This document shows, piece by piece, positions 25,042-33,584 of a stretch of 64,000 nucleotides of DNA. Every line of letters starts with the position of its first letter. The first letter of the stretch is position 1. The translations under genes and the position numbers were made by a program. The notes under the pieces are model-generated. The model saw only the letters and a list, made by a program, of their open reading frames with translations, was not told where the DNA came from and searched no databases. This DNA is from Anaerobacillus isosaccharinicus (lineage in GTDB: Bacteria; Bacillota; Bacilli; Bacillales; Anaerobacillaceae): contig NZ_CP063356.1 in assembly GCF_001866075.3 (NCBI RefSeq), positions 2,656,164 to 2,720,163 of the forward strand. Direction: 5' to 3'.

Positions 25042-25975
25042 AGGTTTCAAAATCAAATAAATCAGTTGATAAGTACCGTTCACCTGTGTCACAAGCGATG
25101 GCAACGACAACATCGTTTGGTGACAGGCGTTTTGCAACTTCAAGAGCGGCGAAGCAAGCGGCACCTGACGATGGACCAACGAGAATGCCTTCTTCACGGG
25201 CAAGGCGTCTTGTAACATTGTATGCATCATTATCTTCAATTTTTAAGATTTCTCCATAAACATTTTCATTTAAGATTGGTGGGATGAAACCAGGGCTAGT
25301 TCCGACAAGTTTATGTGGTCCAGGTTTGCCTCCTGATAAAACAGGGGACCCAGCCGGTTCGACAACGTGAATACTGATCTCAGGATAAAGCTCTTTTAAT
25401 TTCTCACCTGTTCCTGTTATTGTACCTCCAGTGCCAGATGCTGCAACAAAAGCATTCAATGTTTTACCAATGCTATCTAACGCGTCTTTAATTTCTATAG
25501 CAGTTGTTAATCGGTGTGCTTCTGGGTTTGCATCGTTTTCAAATTGCATTGGCATAAAGCTGTTTGGAATTTCCTTTACTAATTCATGTGCTTTTTGAAT
25601 AGCGCCAGGCATTTTTTCATCTCCTGGAGTTAGAACAACTTCTGCACCATACGCTTTTAAAATGTTAATTCGTTCTTTTGACATCGTATCAGGCATTGTT
25701 AAAATTGCTTTATAACCTCTAGCAGCGGCATTCATGGCAAGGCCAATTCCTGTATTTCCGCTTGTAGGCTCAATGATTGTTGCGCCTTTTTTTAATAACC
25801 CATCTCTCTCAGCTTGTAAAATCATTTGAAAAGCAGCACGATCTTTCACACTGCCACTTGGGTTCATAAATTCTAACTTTAAATAAACATCAGCTCCTGT
25901 CTTACTTGGGAGATGGTTTAACTTGACTAATGGTGTATCACCAATTAAATCAGCTATGTTGTCAACAACGCGCAT
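25040..25975 (-). CDS. cysK: Cysteine synthase (PLP-dependent, CysK/YtkP-like)
   Basis: 311-residue beta-family PLP enzyme making cysteine from O-acetylserine and sulfide. PSGSVKDRAA holds the PLP Lys44, PTSGNTGIGLAM binds the substrate, and VAASGTGGTITGTG binds the PLP phosphate. B. subtilis has two such proteins, CysK and YtkP. The position between pepV and thpR (ytlP) matches ytkP, so this may be the YtkP paralogue and not the housekeeping CysK. I see no S-box or T-box leader upstream. Confidence 0.9.
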   Translation of the reverse strand: MRVVDNIADLIGDTPLVKLNHLPSKTGADVYLKLEFMNPSGSVKDRAAFQMILQAERDGLLKKGATIIEPTSGNTGIGLAMNAAARGYKAILTMPDTMSKERINILKAYGAEVVLTPGDEKMPGAIQKAHELVKEIPNSFMPMQFENDANPEAHRLTTAIEIKDALDSIGKTLNAFVAASGTGGTITGTGEKLKELYPEISIHVVEPAGSPVLSGGKPGPHKLVGTSPGFIPPILNENVYGEILKIEDNDAYNVTRRLAREEGILVGPSSGAACFAALEVAKRLSPNDVVVAIACDTGERYLSTDLFDFET

Positions 25976-26179
25976 ATATGAACACTTCCTTTTTTAAAAA
26001 AGTAAACTTACAACTATTATATACATATCAGTTTATCATAATTATGGTGATAATTCCTATCATTTAAATTGGTATTATAATTAAGGTGATTAAGAATAAA
26101 ACTATAAAAGCAAAAAATATATTGTTTTATAACAGTTTTTATTGTATCATAACAATCAAGATTAGAAAAAGGTGAAACA

Positions 26180-26746
26180 ATGACAGTTCAACCACATTAT
26201 TTTATTGCAGTAACAATTGATGACAAAGTAAAACAAAAACTTGCCTCATGGTGTGAGAATGAGCATCTACCTTTTCAGAGGTTTGTGCACAAACAGGACC
26301 TCCATATTACGTTGGCTTTTCTTGGCGGTGTAGAGAGTTTAATTCTTGAAGAGCTTAAAGAAGCATTGCAAGTCATGGCGAAGCAACACGTGCCATTTAC
26401 TTTAACAATTGATAATTTAGGTTATTTCGGAAAAAATCAAGCACCTCGCATTTTTTGGGCTAGTGTTAAACAAGAAAATAAGCTATATGAACTTCAGAAG
26501 GATGTACACCAAACTTGTGTTGACCTTGGAATTAAACTTGAAGATCGGGCGTATAGTCCCCATATTACGCTAGCTCGTAAATACATTGCCGAAGAGCCTT
26601 ATGCTGATGATGCGCTTAAAGAGAAGTTTCATTCATATCTAAAAAGTGAGAGCTGGAGGGTAGCTTCATTTGTCATTTATCAAACGCATTTAAAGAAAAC
26701 ACCAAAATACGAGGTTGTTGCTTCGTTCAAGTTATCAGAACTTTAA
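26180..26746 (+). CDS. thpR: RNA 2',3'-cyclic phosphodiesterase (2'-5' RNA ligase-like, YtlP)
   Basis: 188-residue 2H phosphoesterase. Two HxTx motifs are present: LHITLAFLGG (His42, Thr44) and YSPHITLARK (His128, Thr130). They form the active site that opens 2',3'-cyclic phosphate ends. The length is normal for ThpR/LigT; B. subtilis YtlP is the local equivalent. AAAAAGGTG precedes the ATG. It is 23 nt upstream of lrgA-like and probably cotranscribed with it. Confidence 0.9.
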   Translation: MTVQPHYFIAVTIDDKVKQKLASWCENEHLPFQRFVHKQDLHITLAFLGGVESLILEELKEALQVMAKQHVPFTLTIDNLGYFGKNQAPRIFWASVKQENKLYELQKDVHQTCVDLGIKLEDRAYSPHITLARKYIAEEPYADDALKEKFHSYLKSESWRVASFVIYQTHLKKTPKYEVVASFKLSEL

Positions 26747-26769
26747 TAGAAATGCAGGTGTGATAAAAC

Positions 26770-27135
26770 GTGAAATTTTTTCAAATCATTTTACAAATAG
26801 CCGTTTTATACGGCTTTTTCTTAACTGGAAAATGGCTACAACTCACCTTCGGCCTTATGATTCCTGGAAGTATTATTGGCATGCTTCTCTTTTTTATTGT
26901 GCTACTTTCAGGTCTTTTTCCTACCCAATGGTTTGAGCGCGGATCAGAACTTTTATTAAGCCACATGCCATTCATGTTTTTACCTGTTACTGTAGGTGTA
27001 TTGAATTACCTCTCTTTTTTTCAAGGAAAAGGGCTACTATTAATCTTCGTTGTTCTACTTAGCACGTTGATTGTTATGGTATGTTCAGCATATGTTGGTC
27101 AGACAATGGTACAAAGAAAGGAGAGGCAAAATTGA
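26770..27135 (+). CDS. lrgA: CidA/LrgA-family holin-like membrane protein
   Basis: 121 residues with four hydrophobic helices. FLTGKWLQLTFGLMIPGSIIGMLLFFIVLLSG is the LrgA/CidA signature, with LLSHMPFMFLPVTVGVLNY further on. Start GTG with AGGTG upstream. Its stop overlaps the start of the LrgB-like gene. Such pairs affect murein hydrolase export, cell lysis or metabolite (pyruvate) transport; which role applies here is not evident. Confidence 0.87.
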   Translation: MKFFQIILQIAVLYGFFLTGKWLQLTFGLMIPGSIIGMLLFFIVLLSGLFPTQWFERGSELLLSHMPFMFLPVTVGVLNYLSFFQGKGLLLIFVVLLSTLIVMVCSAYVGQTMVQRKERQN

Positions 27136-27821
27136 TCTCATTTGGTATTTCGTTGACAGCAATACTCGTAACACTTGCTATTTACTTTTTATCTAAAAAA
27201 CTATATCAACGCTTTCCAACCCCTGTTACAATTCCATTACTAATTGGAACGACACTAATGATCGTTATTTTAACAGTTAGCGGTATTCCTTATGAGACAT
27301 ATATGGTTGGTGGGAAGTGGATTGAACAACTTTTAGGGCCAGCTGTTGTTGCCTTAGCGTTTCCTCTTTACAAGCATAGAACTGTGTTAAAAACGTATTT
27401 CTTCCCGCTTACGGTAGGTGTGACTTTTGGAGCTTTTCTTGGCGTGATTAGTGGAGCACAACTATCAAAATTACTTGGAATTGAGGAAATGCTCATTTAT
27501 TCAATTATGCCAAAGTCAGTAACTACGCCAGTAGCCATGGAAGTGGCACAGGTGCTCGGAGGTATTCCCGCACTGGCTGCTATTTTCGTGATGATTGCTG
27601 GAATAGGCGGTGTCGTCCTTGGTCCTTTTCTTTTGAAGCTATTTAATATTAACCACGTGATTGGTAAAGGAGTAGGGCTAGGGAGTGCAGCGCATGCAAT
27701 TGGCACTTCAAGGGCACTAGAATATGGGGAACTTGAAGGTGCAATTAGTTCAGTCTCAATGACCTTAAGCGCCATCATCGTTTCATTATTAGGACCAGTT
27801 ATGTTTTATTTACTTCTTTAG
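27132..27821 (+). CDS. lrgB: LrgB/CidB-family membrane protein
   Basis: 229 residues with about seven helices, including the LrgB core AVVALAFPLYKHR, LLGIEEMLIYSIMPKSVTTPVAMEVAQVLGG and VGLGSAAHAIGTSRALEYGELEGAISS. The TTG start at 27132 is chosen because AAAGGAGAGGC lies just before it; it overlaps the lrgA stop (TTGA), so translation is coupled. Partner of the holin-like protein. A terminator follows at 27915. Confidence 0.9.
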   Translation: MISFGISLTAILVTLAIYFLSKKLYQRFPTPVTIPLLIGTTLMIVILTVSGIPYETYMVGGKWIEQLLGPAVVALAFPLYKHRTVLKTYFFPLTVGVTFGAFLGVISGAQLSKLLGIEEMLIYSIMPKSVTTPVAMEVAQVLGGIPALAAIFVMIAGIGGVVLGPFLLKLFNINHVIGKGVGLGSAAHAIGTSRALEYGELEGAISSVSMTLSAIIVSLLGPVMFYLLL

Positions 27822-27914
27822 TGGGAATTTAGAAATAAGGTAGTTGTATAGTGTCTTTGACAAAGGATGAATTCTTCCTATTAACTACTACTATAGGTAC
27901 TGCCAAATACAGAC

Positions 27915-27947
27915 AGATTGTGATAAGATTTTATTACAATCTTTTTT
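27915..27947 (+). terminator. Terminator after lrgAB
   Basis: AGATTGTGATAA-GATT-TTATTACAATCT forms a 12-bp stem with one G-U pair and a 4-nt loop, followed by six T. Confidence 0.93.
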
Positions 27948-28018
27948 GTGTAGAATTGTTTTCTGTAGTTAAGCTACAAAGCGATGCTACCAACATTTTA
28001 CATTCTAAATTTTACATT
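27947..28018. repeat. Interspersed inverted repeat, copy D (degenerate)
   Basis: TGTGTAGAATTG at the left and ACATTTTACATTCTAAATTTTACATT at the right match the repeat family, but the left arm is short and the TTCGAA core is replaced. It ends just before the ribosome site of the 28039 gene. Confidence 0.6.
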
Positions 28019-28038
28019 GCTTTTTTGGAGGAGTATTA

Positions 28039-28989
28039 GTGGCTCATTTAATAAAATTAGAAGACTGTGTCTCCCGTTATCAATATGATATGTATCGATA
28101 TCCAGGTCAGTTCTCGCGCTTGAAACGTGAACGCTGGGACAGTTTGAAGCGTGAATGGGAAAATTCTTATTTGAATGATAGCCCTTCTGTAAACAAATTT
28201 GTTGAAGAACAAAAAAAGTCTGCTAAAGGTGCTTTCGATAAAATCAAAAAGTGGTATAAGCGGGAGAATAGGGACCCGATTATTGAAGAATTTGAAGAAA
28301 AACCGTATCGATTCAAATATACAACTTTACCAGAGTTAAAAACGACTTTCCTACATGAATTGTTTGAGTTCCAACTGAATTGGGCAAGCTCTACGTTACG
28401 AGAAACGTCGATAATGAAAAAACAGCTCTTTTATGACCCTACATTAAAGTGGTTGTTACAATCGTTTCCTGATAATTATTTTGTTCTTTACTACCCGACT
28501 GTAACCTACCCAAAAGCTACTGTTCAATTTGATATTCTTTTAATTGGGCCTACAGATATTTGGTGTATTGTGAACTTAAACGGTTCAGGAAACACGATCT
28601 TTCAGAGCTTTTCAGAACGATATTGGCTTGAATTAGAAGGGGAAGAAGAGAAGAAGATCATAAATCCGTTGCTGTCGTTAAACAGAATGAGTACGATTGT
28701 TAAGCGAATTTTAGCCGATAGTGAACTCGACATGGCTGTTCGAAAAGCTGTTCTCACTAAAAATGGATATATAGATGTTAGCAATCAGTGGAGCGGTGCT
28801 AATTTCTTTGATCAACGAAATATTGATGAGTGGAATGATAGGTTGAAAAATAATTCATCACCAATTAAATCGGTCCAGCTTAAGTTTTCACAATATTTAT
28901 TAGATGCGTGTCAAACAACTTCAGAACTAAGGTATGATATTGGAGTTGAAGAAGAGGACATAAATTCATTTGAAAACGAAGATTATTAA
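28039..28989 (+). CDS. NERD-like (nuclease-related) domain protein
   Basis: 316 residues, soluble. The N-terminal third is charged and helical. The middle (residues about 155-215) reads FPDNYFVLYYPTV...VQFDILLIGPTDIWCIVNLNG, the layout of NERD domains (restriction-enzyme-like fold, usually D...IExK). The Asp is kept but the ExK pair is replaced by V-N-L-N, so nuclease activity is doubtful. The start is GTG with GGAGGAG five nt upstream. Repeat copy D sits in its leader and a terminator follows. It may correspond to a conserved Bacillaceae protein of unknown function in this neighbourhood. Confidence 0.6.
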   Translation: MAHLIKLEDCVSRYQYDMYRYPGQFSRLKRERWDSLKREWENSYLNDSPSVNKFVEEQKKSAKGAFDKIKKWYKRENRDPIIEEFEEKPYRFKYTTLPELKTTFLHELFEFQLNWASSTLRETSIMKKQLFYDPTLKWLLQSFPDNYFVLYYPTVTYPKATVQFDILLIGPTDIWCIVNLNGSGNTIFQSFSERYWLELEGEEEKKIINPLLSLNRMSTIVKRILADSELDMAVRKAVLTKNGYIDVSNQWSGANFFDQRNIDEWNDRLKNNSSPIKSVQLKFSQYLLDACQTTSELRYDIGVEEEDINSFENEDY

Positions 28990-29023
28990 CGTTATAATTA
29001 ATATAGGAATTACATTGATTGGT

Positions 29024-29054
29024 AACCCTCCATCCGAAGTTTTGGAGGGTTTCT
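29024..29054 (+). terminator. Terminator after the NERD-like gene
   Basis: AACCCTCCA (29024-29032) pairs with TGGAGGGTT (29043-29051), followed by TCTT. Confidence 0.85.
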
Positions 29055-29070
29055 TGGTGGAAGGAAGTAT

Positions 29071-29403
29071 ATGATGAGAAGGCAAGAATTAATAAAAGAT
29101 GGGTCAAGATTTATTTGTCCTAAATCATATACTTGGCTCGTTCAAAAACAGCTAACTTGTTTCGGTGGAACAGAGTATATGATTGAAATAAAGGAACTAG
29201 ATGGATGTGTAAGTTATGGCGAGTCGTTTGCCGAAGCGAAAAAGGGGTTACAAGAGTCAATTCAACTATGGTTTAAGTATCATAGAAAATTGGAAACACA
29301 ACCTATAAAAAATCAAACTCATCTTGTTCACATGGAACCTAAGATGACCAAGGAAGAATTTGAGCAAATTAATAAACTGCTTTTGCATATTCTATTAAAT
29401 TAG
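29071..29403 (+). CDS. Orphan HicB-like antitoxin-fold protein
   Basis: 110 residues. EYMIEIKELDGCVSYGESFAEAKKGLQESIQLWFKYH matches the partial RNase-H-like HicB fold (GxxxxGxTxEEAxxNxxEAI). No HTH is obvious in the C-terminal part, although EPKMTKEEFEQINKLLLHILL is helical. No HicA toxin (about 60 residues, with dsRNA-binding His) lies on either side, so this is probably a stand-alone regulator and not a toxin-antitoxin module. GGAAGGAAG precedes two adjacent ATGs (29071, 29074). Confidence 0.65.
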   Translation: MMRRQELIKDGSRFICPKSYTWLVQKQLTCFGGTEYMIEIKELDGCVSYGESFAEAKKGLQESIQLWFKYHRKLETQPIKNQTHLVHMEPKMTKEEFEQINKLLLHILLN

Positions 29404-29439
29404 AGGATCACTTAAAGAGAACTTTAAGGATCCTTTTTT
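29404..29439 (+). terminator. Terminator after the HicB-like gene
   Basis: AGGATC-a-CTTAAAG pairs with CTTTAAGGATCCT, then a T-run. The stem begins one base past the stop codon. Confidence 0.9.
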
Positions 29440-29466
29440 CGTTTTATTTTGCTAAAGTAATCGTCA

Positions 29467-29682
29467 TTAATCATTTCGAATAATTAGATAAACGATTAGC
29501 CCAAGGATAGGAAAGAACAGCGTAGCAATTAAAACTATAATTGCGTATTCCTTGCTATTTCCTCTATTCAGAGCATCACGGTACGCCCAAATACTAGTAG
29601 CAATATTTAATATGAGTAATCCAAGACTTATGATGATAAAGATAAAAAAAAGTCCAAAGCCGAAACTTGCTTCATAAAACAT
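29467..29682 (-). CDS. Small membrane protein (PLDc_N-like)
   Basis: 71 residues with two hydrophobic helices (about 8-32 and 48-68) joined by WAYRDALNRGNSKEYA. The W-(x)-YRDAxxRG...W/A...ATLFFPILGLIVYLIIR pattern matches the small PLDc_N/YxlE-like membrane family. No enzymatic domain is attached. GAGGGGGAGAT lies ahead of the ATG. Function unknown. Confidence 0.75.
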   Translation of the reverse strand: MFYEASFGFGLFFIFIIISLGLLILNIATSIWAYRDALNRGNSKEYAIIVLIATLFFPILGLIVYLIIRND

Positions 29683-29913
29683 ATAATCTCCCCCTCGGAT
29701 GTTTCTTCTTAATATATTCTAACAAAAATAAAAGGTGATGTCGGAAAAATTCCAAAAATTAGAGTCTATATTTAATAATAAGATTCCATTTTGAAAAATG
29801 TAGTATATGATAAAAGAACAAGTAAAGTCTATTTTCATATAAATATATGAGACATATAACTAATAAGTCCAAGGGATTTAGTTTTTTAAACTAAGTAGAA
29901 AGGAGAGAGTGTT

Positions 29914-32040
29914 GTGGCAAAAAACGCATATATAGATGAACTTACGTTAATCACAATACCTTTTTCAGAAGTCGAAGAAGAGCTCTCCGATTTTACGCTT
30001 CTAAACGCGTTGAATGGTGAGGTGCTTGCCTTAAAAAGTTGGGAAAAAAGAGAAGACCGTTGGCGTTATGAGCTTTATTTACCTGAACCTATTAAATTTG
30101 GTGTTGACTATAAGATAATTGCCAATAAACAATTGAATTATCAAGTAATGATTGGTCAGGTTGTACGAACACGCCAATTTGATGACTTATTTTATTATGA
30201 AGGACAGTTAGGTGTTACTTATAGAAGAGAAGAATCAACCTTTAAACTTTGGGCACCTACTGCAACTGAAGTGCAACTTATTTTTGATGACAAAAAAGGA
30301 GAACAGACTACTTCATTAACTAGATTAGAAAAAGGGGTTTGGCAACAAATTGTCAAAGGAGATTTAGATGGTACAGTTTATATGTTCCGAGTATTAGTGG
30401 ATGGGACTTGGAGAGAAGCTGTTGATCCATATGCAGTTGCCGTAACAGCAAATGGTGAAAAAGGAGTTGTGATTAATCTTTGTGAGACAAATCCGGCGCA
30501 ATGGTTCGAAACTAAAAAACCTGTGTTAAAGCGTGCAACCGATGCCATTATTTATGAAGCTAACATTAGAGATTTTACTATAGCAACAACTAGTGGAATT
30601 ACACATAAAGGGAAGTACAAAGGATTAACAGAAAAAGGTACAAAAGGGCCTTTGGGTACAATAACTGGATTAGACTATCTAATTGATTTAGGAATTACTC
30701 ATGTTCAACTATTACCAATTCAAGACTATGGTAGTGTAGATGAAACGAAACAGCTAGAAACCTATAATTGGGGATATGACACTGTTCATTACAATGCAAT
30801 TGAAGGAAGTTACTCATTAAACCCTCACGATTCAAAAGAACGTATAAGGGAACTTAAAGAAGTTATTCAATCATTTCACGAAAATGGTTTACGTGTCATT
30901 TTTGATGTGGTTTATAACCACGTTTATATACATGAGGAATCAAGCTTTGAAAAAATTGTTCCTGGGTATTACTTTCGATACAATCTGGATGGGAGCTTAG
31001 CAGATGGAACAGGAGTAGGAAATGATATTGCGTCCGAACGAAAGATGGTTCGGAAATTTATCGTCGATTCTGTTTTATTTTTAGCAAGAGAGTTTCAAAC
31101 AGATGGATTTAGATTTGATTTAATGGGCATTCTCGATATTGAAACGATGCAACAAATCAGACAAAAGTTAACTGACATAGACCCGTCTATTTTGGTTATC
31201 GGGGAAGGGTGGGATTTAGCTACTGCTTTAGCTGGAGAAAAAAAAGCAATAATTGCTAATTCTGACCGATTGCCTGAGATTAGTCATTTTAATGACCAGT
31301 TTAGAGATAAATTAAAAGGAAGCATTTTTAATCAAGATATAAAAGGTTTTTGCAATGGTAACGGAGCTTTTAAAGAGGAAATTAAGATGCTAGTAAGTGG
31401 AAGTACAAAAGGGTTTTATCGTATTGAAGGTATTTTTAGTGATCCGTATAAGTCTGTGAATTATGTAGAATGTCACGATAATCATACTCTTTGGGATAAG
31501 CTAGCAATCGCTAACGCTCATCAGTCTGAAACGGTTCGGGCTTCTATGCACCGATTAGCCACAGCGATGACAATTCTTAGTCAAGGAATCCCATTCTTAC
31601 ACGCTGGGCAGGAATTTTATCGTACAAAAAATGGTATTGAAAATAGCTACTGTTCATCTGATGAGATTAATAAATTGGACTGGAATCGAAAAGCAATGCA
31701 TATGGATTACGTCGACTATGTAAAAGGGCTGATTGCTTTACGAAAACATCATGATGTATTTCGTTTTTCAACTCGAGATGAAGTAAAGAAACATATGCAT
31801 ATATTAGATACACCAGCTCACACTTTAGCATATATGTTAAAAAATCAGAATGGAATGTTCGTTGTCGTTCATAATAGTGTACAGGAAATTAAAGAAGTAA
31901 TTCTACCTTCAAGCGGCTATTGGGAAGTACTAGTTGAAAATAAGCAATCAGCTGTTACTCCACTCCACCAATTCGAAGGAGCGAAAATAAGTCTTGAACC
32001 AATTTCGACTTCAGTTCTTTTTCATCCTAAAGTCCATTAA
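29914..32040 (+). CDS. amyX: Type I pullulanase (GH13)
   Basis: 708 residues, close to B. subtilis AmyX. There is no signal peptide, so the enzyme is cytoplasmic. An N-terminal region and CBM48-like domain (YRREESTFKLWAPTATEVQL) are followed by the GH13 barrel. Region I is VIFDVVYNHVY near 333, region II FRFDLMG with the nucleophile Asp near 402, region III GEGWD with the acid/base Glu near 431, and region IV VECHDNHTLWDK near 517. YNWGYD, typical of pullulanases, is present. It cleaves alpha-1,6 branches of glycogen or imported dextrins. GTG start after AAAGGAGAGAG. Repeat copy E follows. Confidence 0.95.
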   Translation: MAKNAYIDELTLITIPFSEVEEELSDFTLLNALNGEVLALKSWEKREDRWRYELYLPEPIKFGVDYKIIANKQLNYQVMIGQVVRTRQFDDLFYYEGQLGVTYRREESTFKLWAPTATEVQLIFDDKKGEQTTSLTRLEKGVWQQIVKGDLDGTVYMFRVLVDGTWREAVDPYAVAVTANGEKGVVINLCETNPAQWFETKKPVLKRATDAIIYEANIRDFTIATTSGITHKGKYKGLTEKGTKGPLGTITGLDYLIDLGITHVQLLPIQDYGSVDETKQLETYNWGYDTVHYNAIEGSYSLNPHDSKERIRELKEVIQSFHENGLRVIFDVVYNHVYIHEESSFEKIVPGYYFRYNLDGSLADGTGVGNDIASERKMVRKFIVDSVLFLAREFQTDGFRFDLMGILDIETMQQIRQKLTDIDPSILVIGEGWDLATALAGEKKAIIANSDRLPEISHFNDQFRDKLKGSIFNQDIKGFCNGNGAFKEEIKMLVSGSTKGFYRIEGIFSDPYKSVNYVECHDNHTLWDKLAIANAHQSETVRASMHRLATAMTILSQGIPFLHAGQEFYRTKNGIENSYCSSDEINKLDWNRKAMHMDYVDYVKGLIALRKHHDVFRFSTRDEVKKHMHILDTPAHTLAYMLKNQNGMFVVVHNSVQEIKEVILPSSGYWEVLVENKQSAVTPLHQFEGAKISLEPISTSVLFHPKVH

Positions 32041-32050
32041 TCGATTAGTT

Positions 32051-32089
32051 TAAATGTAGAATGGAAGTAATTCGCCATTCTACATTTTA
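32051..32089. repeat. Short member of the interspersed repeat family (copy E), possible terminator
   Basis: TAAATGTAGAATGG (32051-32064) and CCATTCTACATTTTA (32075-32089) form a 14-bp stem with a 10-nt loop. It is the minimal hairpin version of the family, placed right after amyX, where it could end the transcript. Confidence 0.8.
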
Positions 32090-32141
32090 TATTGACAACA
32101 AATTACACCTTTTAGCAAATTTCGTTTTTTTTCATATGTTC

Positions 32142-32171
32142 TTTACAAAAAATGCGTTATACTAGTATTAT
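32142..32171 (+). promoter_or_regulatory. Candidate promoter for ytmP
   Basis: TTTACA (32142-32147) and TATTAT (32166-32171) are separated by 18 nt, upstream of the ytmP start. It is only a moderate match to sigma-A. Confidence 0.4.
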
Positions 32172-32259
32172 TAGAATTTACCGGTGTTTTTTAGAAATTG
32201 CAGACAATCTGCTAGATATAGAAAGAACGTAACATTATTGGAAATTGAGGGTGAAGTTG

Positions 32260-33057
32260 TTGGAACATTTATTAGGAGAAGGATGGCAGGTTATCTCTGC
32301 TGGAGGTGCAACAGGAGAAGCATACTATGCCCAGCACGGTGAAGAGAAGCTGTTTTTAAAACGGAATTCTTCACCCTTTTTAGCTGTGTTATCTGCGGAA
32401 GGCATTGTTCCTAAACTTCTTTGGACAAGGCGTTTAGAAAATGGCGATGTAATTACAGCGCAACGTTGGGTGAACGGAAGAGAATTAAAGTCCTTCGAAA
32501 TGAAAGAAGAGCTCGTAGCTCAACTTTTAAGTAAAATACATCGATCTAAAGAACTTCTTGATTTGTTTAAACGGATTGGTAATAATCCGTTAACACCCTC
32601 ATCAATTGTGAATGAGCTTAACGAAAGATTGCGTGAAAAAGCATTAGATATCCGAATTATTAATGATGCGGTTGCTTACCTAAAAAAGGAAATTATAGAA
32701 GTACAGCCAGATCAATATGTTGTATGTCACTGCGATATTAATCATAATAATTGGGTACTGAGTAAAGAAGGCGATTTATTTCTAATAGACTGGGACGGTG
32801 CAATGGTTGCTGATCCGGCTTTAGATCTCGGGTTACTTTTGTATTGGTATATCCCGCGTAATGAGTGGAAGCAATGGTTAGCTAAATATGGAGTAATGCT
32901 AACAGAAGATTTACGCAAAAGAATGCACTGGTATGTCATCTCCCAAACAATCTATGCGATTTTATGGCATAAGCAACGAAATGAGATTTCAGAAGTGAAT
33001 TATTGGATTTCTTATTTAGAAGAATTATTAGAAATCGTAGCTGTTACAGAAAATTAG
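32260..33057 (+). CDS. ytmP: Aminoglycoside-phosphotransferase-like kinase YtmP
   Basis: 265 residues with the APH/choline-kinase fold. YVVCHCDINHNNWVL is the catalytic loop (Brenner motif HxDxxxxN) and LFLIDWDGAMVADPALDL the DFG-like metal site; an N-terminal lysine in KLFLKRN lies in the ATP pocket. A TTG at 32260 is chosen because GAGGGTGA lies six nt before it; in-frame TTG 32245, GTG 32251 and TTG 32257 are alternatives. Order amyX-ytmP-ytzH-trmB is as in B. subtilis. The small-molecule substrate is unknown. Confidence 0.82.
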   Translation: MEHLLGEGWQVISAGGATGEAYYAQHGEEKLFLKRNSSPFLAVLSAEGIVPKLLWTRRLENGDVITAQRWVNGRELKSFEMKEELVAQLLSKIHRSKELLDLFKRIGNNPLTPSSIVNELNERLREKALDIRIINDAVAYLKKEIIEVQPDQYVVCHCDINHNNWVLSKEGDLFLIDWDGAMVADPALDLGLLLYWYIPRNEWKQWLAKYGVMLTEDLRKRMHWYVISQTIYAILWHKQRNEISEVNYWISYLEELLEIVAVTEN

Positions 33058-33062
33058 TAAGT

Positions 33063-33092
33063 AAAAAAACGCTCAGTTTGAGTGTTTTTTTA
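33063..33092 (+). terminator. Terminator after ytmP
   Basis: AAAAAACGCTCA-gttTGAGTGTTTTTT gives an A/U-rich stem ending in a T-run. Confidence 0.8.
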
Positions 33093-33128
33093 TGATTAGG
33101 TTTAGAATATTTTTGCAATCCCATAGAA

Positions 33129-33162
33129 AACAGCAACAATAGAAGACTCTAATGTTGCTGTT
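33129..33162. terminator. Hairpin between ytmP and ytzH
   Basis: AACAGCAACA pairs with TGTTGCTGTT around a 14-nt loop. On the minus strand it is followed by TTCT, so it could end ytzH transcription. Confidence 0.5.
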
Positions 33163-33249
33163 TCATGCTATATTCTTCTTTTTTTGACATATTTCCAGGG
33201 CAATATCTACCTGAACATCCTCTATCAGGAAACTTTTTTCAAAGATTAT

Positions 33250-33516
33250 TTATTCATGGGGAAATGGCACAGTTATTTCATTTATTGACTGGATCCATTG
33301 ATTGATCTGTTGTCCATTTTCAGCACAGTTTCCATTGGCGCAATAATCAGTAATATTTGCTAATGTTTGTTGCATGTTTTCATTAAGGTTCTCTTGACCT
33401 TGAAGATCTTTTGCAAGTCGGTGTATTTGGCTAAATTCATCTGTTGTACCAAACCCGGATTGTTGTTGATTTTTTAAAATGTCGGCGAGCAAAGTCAGTT
33501 GATCTTGATAATCCAT
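33250..33516 (-). CDS. ytzH: YtzH-like protein
   Basis: 88-residue, acidic, helical protein. MDYQDQLTLLADILKNQQQSGFGTTDEFSQI and the C-terminal INQWIQSIN fit the YtzH family found beside ytmP and trmB in Bacillaceae. Two Cys lie close together (YCANGNCAENG), which could bind metal or form a disulfide. No known function. Confidence 0.8.
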   Translation of the reverse strand: MDYQDQLTLLADILKNQQQSGFGTTDEFSQIHRLAKDLQGQENLNENMQQTLANITDYCANGNCAENGQQINQWIQSINEITVPFPHE

Positions 33517-33584
33517 TTTTTACACATCCTTATAGTAGCTATTTCATGTTAGGTTGTGTATCAAATCAGCCTTTTATCCACGCT

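Noticed and set aside
25976-26179. SAM (S-box) or T-box leader upstream of the cysteine synthase gene
   Set aside because: I looked for conserved stems, a specifier loop and a terminator; the region is short, AT-rich and shows none.
29071-29403. HicAB toxin-antitoxin module
   Set aside because: Only the HicB-like protein is present; no HicA frame is found on either side.
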